NCBI RefSeq assembly: GCF_019972295.1
Contig: NZ_BLJA01000001.1
Location: forward strand, 280,049-344,048
Length of the DNA: 64,000 bases
From: Geobacter sp. AOG2
Lineage (GTDB): Bacteria; Desulfobacterota; Desulfuromonadia; Geobacterales; Pseudopelobacteraceae
Direction: 5' to 3'
Shown: positions 56,861 to 64,000 of the stretch, piece after piece
Layout: the number at the start of each line of letters is the position of its first letter
Position numbering within the stretch: the stretch's first letter is position 1
Notes under the pieces: generated by a model
The model's input: the letters and a program-made list of their open reading frames with translations, nothing else
What the model was told of the DNA's origin: nothing
Database searches by the model: none
Program-made: the position numbers and the translations under genes

Positions 56861-57445
56861 TTAGTGCATGATAACGAATTCGTCTCGCCTGTTTTTTGCC
56901 CAGGCGGCCTCGTCGTGGCCTTCAACAGCCGGTTTCTCCTTGCCGTAGCTGATGGTGGAGAGACGATCGGCGGGCACCCCAAGGGTGATCAGATATTGCT
57001 GGGCCGATTTTGCACGCCGCTCACCCAGTGCCAGGTTGTATTCGGCCGAACCGCGTTCGTCGCAATTCCCGGCAATCTGGATTTTGATGGAAGGTTTGTT
57101 TTTCAGCAGGATTTCGGCATTTTTGGTGAGCACATCACGGGCATCCTTGCCCAAATCGGATTTGTCGAAATCAAAATAGATGTTTTCAAAAGCGGTCTCC
57201 TCTGCCGGCGCTGCGACAGCCTGGGGTTCCGCCTGTTTGATCGGCTCGGCAGCTGGGGTTGCCTGCTCAACCGGCATCTGTTTGGCCGGCTGGGGAGCTT
57301 CCGCCTTGGCCGCCTCCGGCGCTTTTGCCGGCTCGGCTTTTACCACCGGTTCCTCACTCTTCACCACTTCTTTGTTTGCGCAACCACCAGCCAGAAAAGC
57401 CGCCAGGCCGAGTGCTGCCAGCACTGCCATCGTCCCTTGTCTCAT
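56861..57445 (-). CDS. pal: peptidoglycan-associated lipoprotein Pal
   Basis: 194 aa with SD AAGGAG. Lipobox LAGGC, an Ala/Pro/Lys/Glu-rich spacer (residues 25-85), then an OmpA-like domain with IYFDFDKSDLGKDARDVL, GNCDERGSAEYNLALGERRA and a C-terminal RRDEF that binds diaminopimelate. It anchors the Tol system to peptidoglycan at the outer membrane. Last gene of tolQRAB-pal. Confidence 0.96.
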   Translation of the reverse strand: MRQGTMAVLAALGLAAFLAGGCANKEVVKSEEPVVKAEPAKAPEAAKAEAPQPAKQMPVEQATPAAEPIKQAEPQAVAAPAEETAFENIYFDFDKSDLGKDARDVLTKNAEILLKNKPSIKIQIAGNCDERGSAEYNLALGERRAKSAQQYLITLGVPADRLSTISYGKEKPAVEGHDEAAWAKNRRDEFVIMH

Positions 57446-57579
57446 AACAATTCTCCTTGGTCTTTGAATTTATTGTGCAATTGTTTCAACACGAATAAAT
57501 TATACAACAGAGGAAAAGATTTGCAATTGCAAACCGGGAATAATTTCAGGCTGATCGGAGGGCGTGCTCTCTGTTATGT

Positions 57580-58866
57580 TTAACGGGATGACCACGCCGG
57601 CTGGGTCGCGTTTCCCTTTCCCTGGCTGACCCTGACCTGGGAGCCACCATCGGCTCGCATGACATAGATCATGTTCGGGCCACCCCTTTTCGAGCTGAAG
57701 GCTATGAACCGTCCGTCAGGCGACCAAGCGGGATTTTCGTTGCTTCCCGCGGTCGTCAGTTGTGTGTCGCCGCTGCCGTCGGCATTGATGACGTAGATCT
57801 GGAATCCCCCTCCCTGCATGCGGGCATAGGCGATTTTGTCCCCCTTGGGAGACCAGCGGGGGTTGACGTTGTACGCTCCAGTCGTGGTCAGGCGCCGAAC
57901 ATTACCGCCCTTGGCGTCCATCACGAATATCTGCGGTTTACCCAACCGGTCGGAAACAAAGGCGATATGGCTGCCGTCCGGCGACCAGACCGGGGAAACC
58001 TCTATGGATGGGCTGACGGTCAGACGTTGGGGATTGCTCCCATCCTTGGAGATGGTATAGATCTCCGCATTACCGTCCTTGCTGAGGGATAAGGCTATCT
58101 TTGTGCCGTCCGGCGACCAGGTGCCGGTGATGTTGAGCCCTCTGTGCCGGGACAGGGGGATCTCGATCGTGTTGGAAAGTGCACGCTTGTATAGGTCGGG
58201 GTTGCCGCGCTTGTACGAGGTGAAGATGATCTCCCGGCCATCGGGCGAAAAGTCGGGATTGAGGTTGATGGAACCGTTTCTGGTCAGCGGCAGCAGGTTG
58301 TGGCCGTCCCAATCCATGATGGCGACCTCCTTGTTGCCGTACTGGGTCGAGATGAAAGCGATATGGGTTGTAAAGGGTCCTCGTTCGCCGGTCATCTGCA
58401 ACAGGATTTCATCGCCGAATGAATGGGCGAACCGGCGAAGGTCCTTGTTCTTCCCCAGGTAGCGCTTGGCGGTCATCATCTTGTTGTTGAGGATATCGTA
58501 GAGGCGAAACTCCACCGTAAGGTTGTCCCCGGCAAGACTGCACTCGCCGCGCACCAGCAGATCGTACCCTGCCGCACGCCACTGGGCAAAATCGGTCGCG
58601 CCGAACATGAGGCCGCCAGCAAGCGGCCCCGGTTCCTTTATGTCGGTGTTGACAATACCGGACATATTCATGTCGAAGGCAATAACGTCAGCCATCTCCT
58701 TGGCGGCGGCCGTAGCTGCCGCTGTGTCGTTTTGCGTGTGGGGGATCTCGACCGCAAGCTTGAGCTGGCGGTTGCCCGGTGCGGTTACCTCGATATAACC
58801 GGATTGGGCGCAGAGAGCGGCGGTCGGAAGGACAACTATCAGCATCAGGGTGAGAAACAGTTTCAT
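57580..58866 (-). CDS. tolB: Tol-Pal system protein TolB
   Basis: 428 aa. Sec signal (MKLFLTLMLIVVLPTAALC), an N-terminal domain with LVRGECSLAGDNLTVEFRLYD, then six-blade beta-propeller repeats with PDFSPDGREI, TWSPDGTKIA, VWSPDGSHIAF, RWSPKGDKIAY and AWSPDGRFIAF. It is periplasmic and links Pal with TolA. SD GAGG; 10 bases after tolA. Confidence 0.96.
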   Translation of the reverse strand: MKLFLTLMLIVVLPTAALCAQSGYIEVTAPGNRQLKLAVEIPHTQNDTAAATAAAKEMADVIAFDMNMSGIVNTDIKEPGPLAGGLMFGATDFAQWRAAGYDLLVRGECSLAGDNLTVEFRLYDILNNKMMTAKRYLGKNKDLRRFAHSFGDEILLQMTGERGPFTTHIAFISTQYGNKEVAIMDWDGHNLLPLTRNGSINLNPDFSPDGREIIFTSYKRGNPDLYKRALSNTIEIPLSRHRGLNITGTWSPDGTKIALSLSKDGNAEIYTISKDGSNPQRLTVSPSIEVSPVWSPDGSHIAFVSDRLGKPQIFVMDAKGGNVRRLTTTGAYNVNPRWSPKGDKIAYARMQGGGFQIYVINADGSGDTQLTTAGSNENPAWSPDGRFIAFSSKRGGPNMIYVMRADGGSQVRVSQGKGNATQPAWSSR

Positions 58867-58876
58867 GGAGGCCTCG

Positions 58877-59653
58877 CTACGGCTTGTTACGGGAAATGCC
58901 CTGGGGTTTGAAGAGGAACGACCCCTCGAAGACCCTGTGGTTTGGCGGCGGAACGAGCTTATCCCCGGCCTTTTCGATCGCCCTCAGCACCGCAAGCTCG
59001 AAGGTCCGGTCGCCGCTGCTTTTTTCAATCTTCTGGCGGACCACCTTACCATCGGTATCGATATACAGGTGGACTGCCACCTCAGGGTTTTTGCTGGTAT
59101 AGGTAATGGTCTGATAGAAGGCATCTTTCAGGCGCGACTGGACGTAGGCAGTGTAGTCGCTGCCTGCCTCGCTGCCGCTGCCGGCCGGCATCCCGGCCCT
59201 CCCGCTGCCGGTCGTCCTGAGTTTCTTGCGCAACCGCTCCAGGGTCGCCTCCTCTTGTTGGGACGCGGCCTTGTTCTCAAGCTTTGCCATTCTCTCGGCA
59301 AAGGCCGCATCGTTGGAGGTCTCATGTTTATCATTTTTTTCGGTTTTTCCGCTTGTTGCGGTGCGCCCCTTGAGGTTTGGCTGCGGTGGCGACGGCATGC
59401 TTAGAGGGGTTTCGGGCGCTGGCGGAGGAGGTGGCGCTTCGGCATCATTCCCTTTTTGGGTCGGGCTGCCGGCTCGCGGATTGGCTACGGGCAGGTTGAC
59501 CACATCGACGTAATAGGTCTCTTCAACGGCCATGGTTGGCGGAAAAATCCGCCCCCACCACAACAGCAACAAAAAAACCGCCAGATGAATGACGGTGGAG
59601 ATAAGAAAGCTGACACCCATACCGGTGTCATGTGTTTCCTGCCTTGCAATCAT
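58877..59653 (-). CDS. tolA: TolA/TonB-family energy-transducing protein
   Basis: 258 aa. One N-terminal membrane segment (GVSFLISTVIHLAVFLLLLWW), a Pro- and charge-rich helical middle, and a C-terminal TonB/TolA fold (TITYTSKNPEVAVHLYIDTDGKVVRQKIEKSSG). Shorter than E. coli TolA (421), as is usual in this group. Placed between tolR and tolB, so it is the TolA of this system. Start could also be the ATG at 59620. Confidence 0.9.
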   Translation of the reverse strand: MIARQETHDTGMGVSFLISTVIHLAVFLLLLWWGRIFPPTMAVEETYYVDVVNLPVANPRAGSPTQKGNDAEAPPPPPAPETPLSMPSPPQPNLKGRTATSGKTEKNDKHETSNDAAFAERMAKLENKAASQQEEATLERLRKKLRTTGSGRAGMPAGSGSEAGSDYTAYVQSRLKDAFYQTITYTSKNPEVAVHLYIDTDGKVVRQKIEKSSGDRTFELAVLRAIEKAGDKLVPPPNHRVFEGSFLFKPQGISRNKP

Positions 59654-59654
59654 C

Positions 59655-60068
59655 TTATTTCGGAGCCGGCTCCGTCACCATGCCGAGCCGCTCGATCCCG
59701 GCCCCCTTGATGTCGGCCATGATCCTTACGACCTCGCCATAAGGGACGCCGGCATCCGCCTTGAGGAAAACCTCTTTCTTGGCCCGCGTAGCGAACATTT
59801 CAGTCAACTTGGAGCGCAGATCTCCGGCCGGTGTTTCCTCTTTGTTGATGAAGACCTTGTTGTTCTTGTCTACGGTGACCACTACCGTTTCCTCTGCCGG
59901 ATTCATGGCCTTGGTGTCGGCTTTGGGGAGGTTTACCTGGACCCCCTGCTGCATCATCGGCGCGGTCACCATGAAGATGACCAGGAGCACCAGCATGACG
60001 TCAACCAGCGGGGTGACATTTATCTCCGCCATCGTGCCCCTGTTGTCATTACGTCCGCCCATTGCCAT
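59655..60068 (-). CDS. tolR: TolR (ExbD family)
   Basis: 137 aa. One membrane helix with the conserved Asp (TPLVDVMLVLLVIFMVTAPMMQQGVQVNLP) and a periplasmic domain. It partners TolQ in a proton-driven motor. It starts 3 bases after tolQ. Confidence 0.95.
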   Translation of the reverse strand: MAMGGRNDNRGTMAEINVTPLVDVMLVLLVIFMVTAPMMQQGVQVNLPKADTKAMNPAEETVVVTVDKNNKVFINKEETPAGDLRSKLTEMFATRAKKEVFLKADAGVPYGEVVRIMADIKGAGIERLGMVTEPAPK

Positions 60069-60071
60069 CGG

Positions 60072-60743
60072 TTATTTCCCCGCAACGTTTCGTTGCACAA
60101 TATTCAGGAACTCGGTGGAGAAGCTGTCCATCTCATTAATAATCACGCGGATTTTGTGTTGGAAGTGATTGTAGGCCATGACGGCCGGGATGGCGGCCAC
60201 CAGGCCGATGGCGGTGGCGATCAGCGCCTCCGCAATGCCGGGAGCCACCACGGCCAGCGACGCGGAGCCGGTTTTGCCAATCCCTTCAAAGGCGGTCATG
60301 ATGCCCCAGACCGTCCCGAACAGCCCGATGAACGGCGATGTGGAGCCGGTAGTGGCCAGGAAGGTGGTGTATTTCTCCAGGCGGGTGATCTCCGAGTTGG
60401 TTGCGCGGCGCAGGGCGCGAGACACGTTTTCGATCCCGCCCAGATCGGTGCTGAGGATGCTGGCGTCGGTCTTGCCGCTACCTTCCACGAACTTGGTCAA
60501 CTCTCCGTAGCCCTCGTTGAACAGCATCGTCAACGGCGAACCGGTGAAGCGGTCCACCTGGGAGGCAATGGCGTCAAACCGCTTGGATTTCCAGAAAAAA
60601 TCCATAAAGCGTTCCGAGTCGCTGTTGGCCTTGTAGATCTGGAAAAACTTGAACATGATGATGGTCCACGACAGAACCGAAAAACCAATGAGAATGAGCA
60701 GGACAATCCTGACAACGATACCGGTACCGATCAAAAGGCCCAC
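60072..60743 (-). CDS. tolQ: TolQ (ExbB family)
   Basis: 223 aa from a GTG at 60743, which has CGGAGG 8 bases upstream; a GTG at 60752 overlaps that SD and is less likely. Membrane segments near the N-terminus ([22 protein letters not shown]) and at residues about 130-200, with [20 protein letters not shown] and [17 protein letters not shown], are typical. It forms the TolQR proton channel in the inner membrane. Confidence 0.96.
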   Translation of the reverse strand: MGLLIGTGIVVRIVLLILIGFSVLSWTIIMFKFFQIYKANSDSERFMDFFWKSKRFDAIASQVDRFTGSPLTMLFNEGYGELTKFVEGSGKTDASILSTDLGGIENVSRALRRATNSEITRLEKYTTFLATTGSTSPFIGLFGTVWGIMTAFEGIGKTGSASLAVVAPGIAEALIATAIGLVAAIPAVMAYNHFQHKIRVIINEMDSFSTEFLNIVQRNVAGK

Positions 60744-60824
60744 AGGGAGCACCTCCGAGTAAATATGTTCGTTTAAAAACTAGCCCGTTCAATGGGTCAA
60801 GTCAAGCCCAAATCATCAAAACAC

Positions 60825-61613
60825 TCAACAACTCAGGGTAATGCGCTCTATGCTGAGCGCCTTGCCGTTCTGGGCGTCAACACCGATCAATACCCCGTTC
60901 AGTCGGATATCCTTTTTAGGGATCTCGAACTTTGCCGGCAGTTGTGTGAGAAACTTGCGGATAGCCTCTTCCTTGCCGATGCCGATCACGGAATCAAAGC
61001 TCCCGGTCATGCCGGCATCGGTCAGGTAGGCTGTCCCCTGGGGCAGGATACGTTCGTCAGCAGTCTGCACATGTGTATGGGTGCCGACAACGGCACTGAC
61101 CCGGCCATCGAGATACCACCCAAGGGCTGATTTCTCCGAGGTGGCTTCGGCATGAAAATCCACGAAGATAAGTGGTGTTTCTTTACGGAGCCGTTCGATC
61201 TCACGGTCAGCGGTGCGGAAGGGGCACTCCAGGTTTTTCATGTAGACTCGCCCCTCCAGATTGAGTATTCCGACCTTGACACCGCCCGGCGTGGTGACAA
61301 CGACGCTGCCGGCACCGGGGACGCCCTCGGCATAGTTGGCGGGACGGAGGATACGCTGGTCGGCCAGCACAAGGGGGACCTGCTCCTTCTTGTCCCAGAT
61401 GTGGTTACCGCTGGTAAGGCAATGTACACCTGTGTCGAACAGTTCTTTTGCCGTGTCGGTGGTCAGGCCGAAACCGCCGGCCGCATTTTCGCCGTTGGCT
61501 ATGATCAGGTCCACCGTGTATCGGTCAACCAGGCGGTGCAGTTCACGGGAGAGGGCCTGGCGCCCCGGCTTGCCGATGATGTCGCCGATAAAGAGGATGT
61601 TGATGCTCATCAT
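60825..61613 (-). CDS. TIGR00282-type metallophosphoesterase (YmdB-like)
   Basis: 262 aa. Metal motifs INILFIGDIIGKPGR, ANGENAAGGFG, TSGNHIWDKKE and VDFHAEATSEKSALG with GTHTHVQTADERIL match YmdB, a cyclic-nucleotide phosphodiesterase reported to work with RNase Y in Bacillus. Here too it is next to rny, 74 bases downstream. Two adjacent ATGs (61613, 61610) are possible starts. Confidence 0.94.
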   Translation of the reverse strand: MMSINILFIGDIIGKPGRQALSRELHRLVDRYTVDLIIANGENAAGGFGLTTDTAKELFDTGVHCLTSGNHIWDKKEQVPLVLADQRILRPANYAEGVPGAGSVVVTTPGGVKVGILNLEGRVYMKNLECPFRTADREIERLRKETPLIFVDFHAEATSEKSALGWYLDGRVSAVVGTHTHVQTADERILPQGTAYLTDAGMTGSFDSVIGIGKEEAIRKFLTQLPAKFEIPKKDIRLNGVLIGVDAQNGKALSIERITLSC

Positions 61614-61626
61614 GGATGCTTTCTCT

Positions 61627-61654
61627 ATGCCCCCTCCTTATTCGGAGGGGGCAT
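61627..61654 (-). other. hairpin between rny and the YmdB-like gene
   Basis: Perfect 11-bp GC-rich stem (61627-61637 with 61644-61654), loop of 6 (TTATTC). No T-tract follows on the minus strand, so it is not a standard terminator; a stability or processing element is possible. Confidence 0.6.
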
Positions 61655-61686
61655 GGGGGAGATGACAAGGGGTACGCGGTGGAGGA

Positions 61687-63252
61687 TCAGCGGGCGAACT
61701 CGACGGCCCGCGTTTCGCGGATTACATTCACCTTGATCTGGCCGGGATAGGTCATCTCGGCCTCGATCTTCTTGGCAATGTCGCGGGCCATGATCAGCGA
61801 TTGCTCGTCGCTGACCTGCTCGCTGGATACCATCACGCGGATCTCCCGGCCGGCCTGGATAGCGAAGGAGGAGCTTACGCCGCTGAAGGAGGTTGCGATG
61901 CGCTCCAGATCCTCAAGGCGCTTGACGTAAGTCTCCATCATCTCACGCCGGGCTCCGGGCCGGGCGCCGGAGAGGGCATCGGCCGCCTGGACCAGTACCG
62001 CCAGCACGGTGGCCGGTTTTTCATCCTCGTGATGGGCCATAATGGCGTGTACGATTTTCGGGGATTCCCCATATTTTCTGGCCAGTTCCGCCCCGATTAC
62101 TGCATGGGACCCCTCCACCTCGTGGTCCACCGCCTTGCCCAGGTCGTGCAACAGGCCGGCACGTTTGGCCTGCTTGACGTTGATCCCCAGTTCCGCCGCC
62201 ATGATGCCGCACAGGAACGCCACTTCCAGCGAATGCTGGTACACATTCTGGGTGTAGGAGGTGCGGTATTTGAGGCGCCCGATCAGTTTGAGCACCTCGG
62301 GATGGATGCCGTGGACCCCCAGGTCAAAAGCCGCCTGTTCGCCAGCCTCCTTGATGGAAAGCTCGACCTCTTCAGTGGACTTGGCCACTACCTCTTCGAT
62401 GCGGCCGGGATGGATGCGCCCATCGCCGATCAACTTCTCCAGGGAAAGACGGGCTACCTCGCGACGAACCGGGTTGAAGCCGGACAGGATGACCGCTTCG
62501 GGGGTGTCGTCAATGATCAGATCAATGCCGGTAGCCGCCTCCAGGGCGCGGATGTTGCGTCCCTCGCGCCCGATGATGCGGCCCTTCATCTCGTCCGAAG
62601 GGAGTGGTACGACCGATACCGTTCGTTCGGTCACGTATTCGCCGGCATAACGCTGGATGGCGAGGGCCATGATCTCCTTGGCCTTCTTGTCGGCGGTCTC
62701 GCGGGCTTCCTCTTCGATAATTTTGATGAGCTTGGCCGCATCATGCTTAGCCTCGCTCTCCATGGTGTTCATCAGTTCCTTTTTGGCCTCGCCGGCCGAC
62801 ATGCCCGAGATCTGTTCAAGTTTGGCCATCTGGGCGCCAACGGCTTGTTTCAACTCCTCTTCACGTCCTGCAAGGGCCTGCTCCTTGGCGGAATGGACCT
62901 GCTCCTTTTTCAGGATATCAAGCTCCTTCTGGTCAAAAAGGGCGACTTTCTTGTCCAGGTTTTCTTCCTTCTGAACCAGGCGTTTTTCGAGACTCTGGAG
63001 ATCCCGCTTCTTCTCCCGCATCTCGCGTTCATACTCTTCCTTGGCCTCAATGGCCGCGTTCTTGGATTTGAGCTCGGCCTCCTTGGTGATGGTTTCGGCC
63101 TCGCGCCGGGCATCATCGATGACCTTGGTCGCCAGTTCCTCTGCCTGCCTGACGATGGCGTCGGCATCCTTCTTACTGAACCTGCTACCGGCAAAATAGG
63201 CCCCGGCGGCCACCGCCAGGGTAATCACGACCATCCAGATACTCACTTCCAT
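61687..63252 (-). CDS. rny: ribonuclease Y
   Basis: 521 aa from the ATG at 63252 (AGAGGAGG upstream), usual length. N-terminal membrane helix ([16 protein letters not shown]), a long charged coiled coil (residues 30-200), a KH domain ([20 protein letters not shown]) and an HD domain ([20 protein letters not shown]). It is an endoribonuclease that starts mRNA decay at the membrane. The frame is open upstream to 63387 but the SD fits 63252. Confidence 0.96.
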   Translation of the reverse strand: MEVSIWMVVITLAVAAGAYFAGSRFSKKDADAIVRQAEELATKVIDDARREAETITKEAELKSKNAAIEAKEEYEREMREKKRDLQSLEKRLVQKEENLDKKVALFDQKELDILKKEQVHSAKEQALAGREEELKQAVGAQMAKLEQISGMSAGEAKKELMNTMESEAKHDAAKLIKIIEEEARETADKKAKEIMALAIQRYAGEYVTERTVSVVPLPSDEMKGRIIGREGRNIRALEAATGIDLIIDDTPEAVILSGFNPVRREVARLSLEKLIGDGRIHPGRIEEVVAKSTEEVELSIKEAGEQAAFDLGVHGIHPEVLKLIGRLKYRTSYTQNVYQHSLEVAFLCGIMAAELGINVKQAKRAGLLHDLGKAVDHEVEGSHAVIGAELARKYGESPKIVHAIMAHHEDEKPATVLAVLVQAADALSGARPGARREMMETYVKRLEDLERIATSFSGVSSSFAIQAGREIRVMVSSEQVSDEQSLIMARDIAKKIEAEMTYPGQIKVNVIRETRAVEFAR

Positions 63253-63325
63253 ATCAATAACCTCCTCTATCAGACCGTTGAAGCACTGCCGCGAGGTCAC
63301 GTCGTATTCCGTGTCCCCGTTTTTT

Positions 63326-63934
63326 TCAACCGCCTGTTTGTTGATCCGGGCCATCGAGGTGGCTCCGGTTACTTCCGCAACGGACAATTCTCCGATCGCT
63401 GACGATGATCTCCATTCGTATATCGTGCCCTTCGGCCGGGATATGCCCGTCGATCAGTTGAAAATCGTGGCACAACCCCACCAGGTGAGCCTTGCGGCCG
63501 GGATGCCGCAGGAAACGGTCGTAAAACCCCTTTCCGTAGCCGATACGGTGGCCGCTCGGATCGAAGGCCACCCCTGGTACCACGATCAGGTCGGCCTCGT
63601 CTGCATGGTGGTCGACGCCGGTGGGACAAGGTTCAAGAATGCCGAAGCACCCCTGTTCGAGGCTTGCCAGCCCCTCCACCTGGCGGAACACCATGTGCTC
63701 TCCGCAGACAGCCGGGTAAAGCACCCGCTTGCCGGCCCTGAAGGCGGCCGCCACGACCTCGGCGGTATCGGTCTCGTTGCGCGCCGGGGCATAGAGGGCG
63801 ATACACTCGGCCTGTTCGTACTCTTCAAGGCTGAGAAGGTTCTTCTGGGCCAGCATACTGGCGTAGCGCCAGTCGTCCTGGCTGAGCGCCAGACGCCGGG
63901 CCAACATCTGTTGCCGTAGGGATCGCTTGGGCAT
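63326..63934 (-). CDS. 5-formyltetrahydrofolate cyclo-ligase
   Basis: 202 aa from the ATG at 63934, normal length. [12 protein letters not shown] near the start, then [21 protein letters not shown] and the C-terminal ATP/folate site [26 protein letters not shown]. It converts 5-formyl-THF to 5,10-methenyl-THF with ATP. The only upstream SD is weak (TGGA). In many proteobacteria the 6S RNA gene lies just upstream; the window ends too soon to tell. Confidence 0.94.
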   Translation of the reverse strand: MPKRSLRQQMLARRLALSQDDWRYASMLAQKNLLSLEEYEQAECIALYAPARNETDTAEVVAAAFRAGKRVLYPAVCGEHMVFRQVEGLASLEQGCFGILEPCPTGVDHHADEADLIVVPGVAFDPSGHRIGYGKGFYDRFLRHPGRKAHLVGLCHDFQLIDGHIPAEGHDIRMEIIVSDRRIVRCGSNRSHLDGPDQQTGG

Positions 63935-64000
63935 ATCGTTGATTCCACGCAAAACTGATTCGTATGCAGACAGATAAAGAGTGCCCGGAGGGATAGCGTC

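Noticed and set aside
61801-63402. 533-codon plus-strand open frame opposite RNase Y
   Set aside because: RNase Y on the minus strand has all its motifs; the plus frame is a shadow.

Overview
The window looks like chromosome of a Geobacter-type bacterium (Desulfuromonadia / Geobacterales). The reasons are a single-gene NifE-NifN fusion, a nine-haem c-cytochrome fused to a cytochrome b (CbcL type), a tetrahaem cytochrome / Fe-S / NrfD-type quinol oxidoreductase operon, a seven-haem NapC/NirT-type cytochrome (ImcH-like), NtrC-type regulation and the overall high-GC codon use. This is inferred from gene content; no database search was run.

Layout. 1-2660: a membrane histidine kinase (5' end cut by the window edge) and its sigma-54 response regulator. 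2733-9377: nucleotide-sugar genes (two SDRs, an RmlC-like cupin, a UDP-GlcNAc 2-epimerase homologue), an AT-rich double methyltransferase and two small glycosyltransferases. 9478-20748: two giant modular glycosyltransferases (1881 and about 1231 aa) enclosing two TPR proteins. 20753-27248: a flagellar block with flbT, flagellin, two TPR-glycosyltransferases, a TPR/Ig-like protein and flaF. FliA-type promoter matches precede the flagellin and the TPR/Ig-like gene. Together 2733-27248 reads as one locus for making and glycosylating the flagellar filament, with FlbT/FlaF flagellin control of the kind best known in alphaproteobacteria.

27227-29795: threonine ammonia-lyase, thioredoxin reductase and a tiny acidic protein. 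29892-36308: three different inner-membrane menaquinol-oxidising modules side by side (ImcH-like, Cbc4/CbcSTU-like, CbcL-like). 36801-44845: housekeeping genes (class V aminotransferase, zinc-ribbon peptide, rubredoxin, ferredoxin, MBL hydrolase, CoaBC, zinc phospholipase C-like protein, family 4 uracil-DNA glycosylase, CoA-binding protein, TypA). 45103-50071: a nitrogen-fixation operon (nifEN, nifX, fdxB, nifX-like, draT) behind a sigma-54 promoter and a leader hairpin. Two copies of a MITE-like repeat lie at 42777-42917 and 50073-50210. 50212-56668: small proteins and an RND tripartite efflux operon. 56861-60743: the tol-pal operon. 60825-63934: YmdB-type phosphoesterase, RNase Y and 5-formyl-THF cyclo-ligase.

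No rRNA, tRNA, CRISPR array or complete insertion sequence was seen. Three real genes are shorter than 60 codons and easily missed: the 57-aa acidic protein (29622), the 59-aa zinc ribbon (37932) and rubredoxin (38222).
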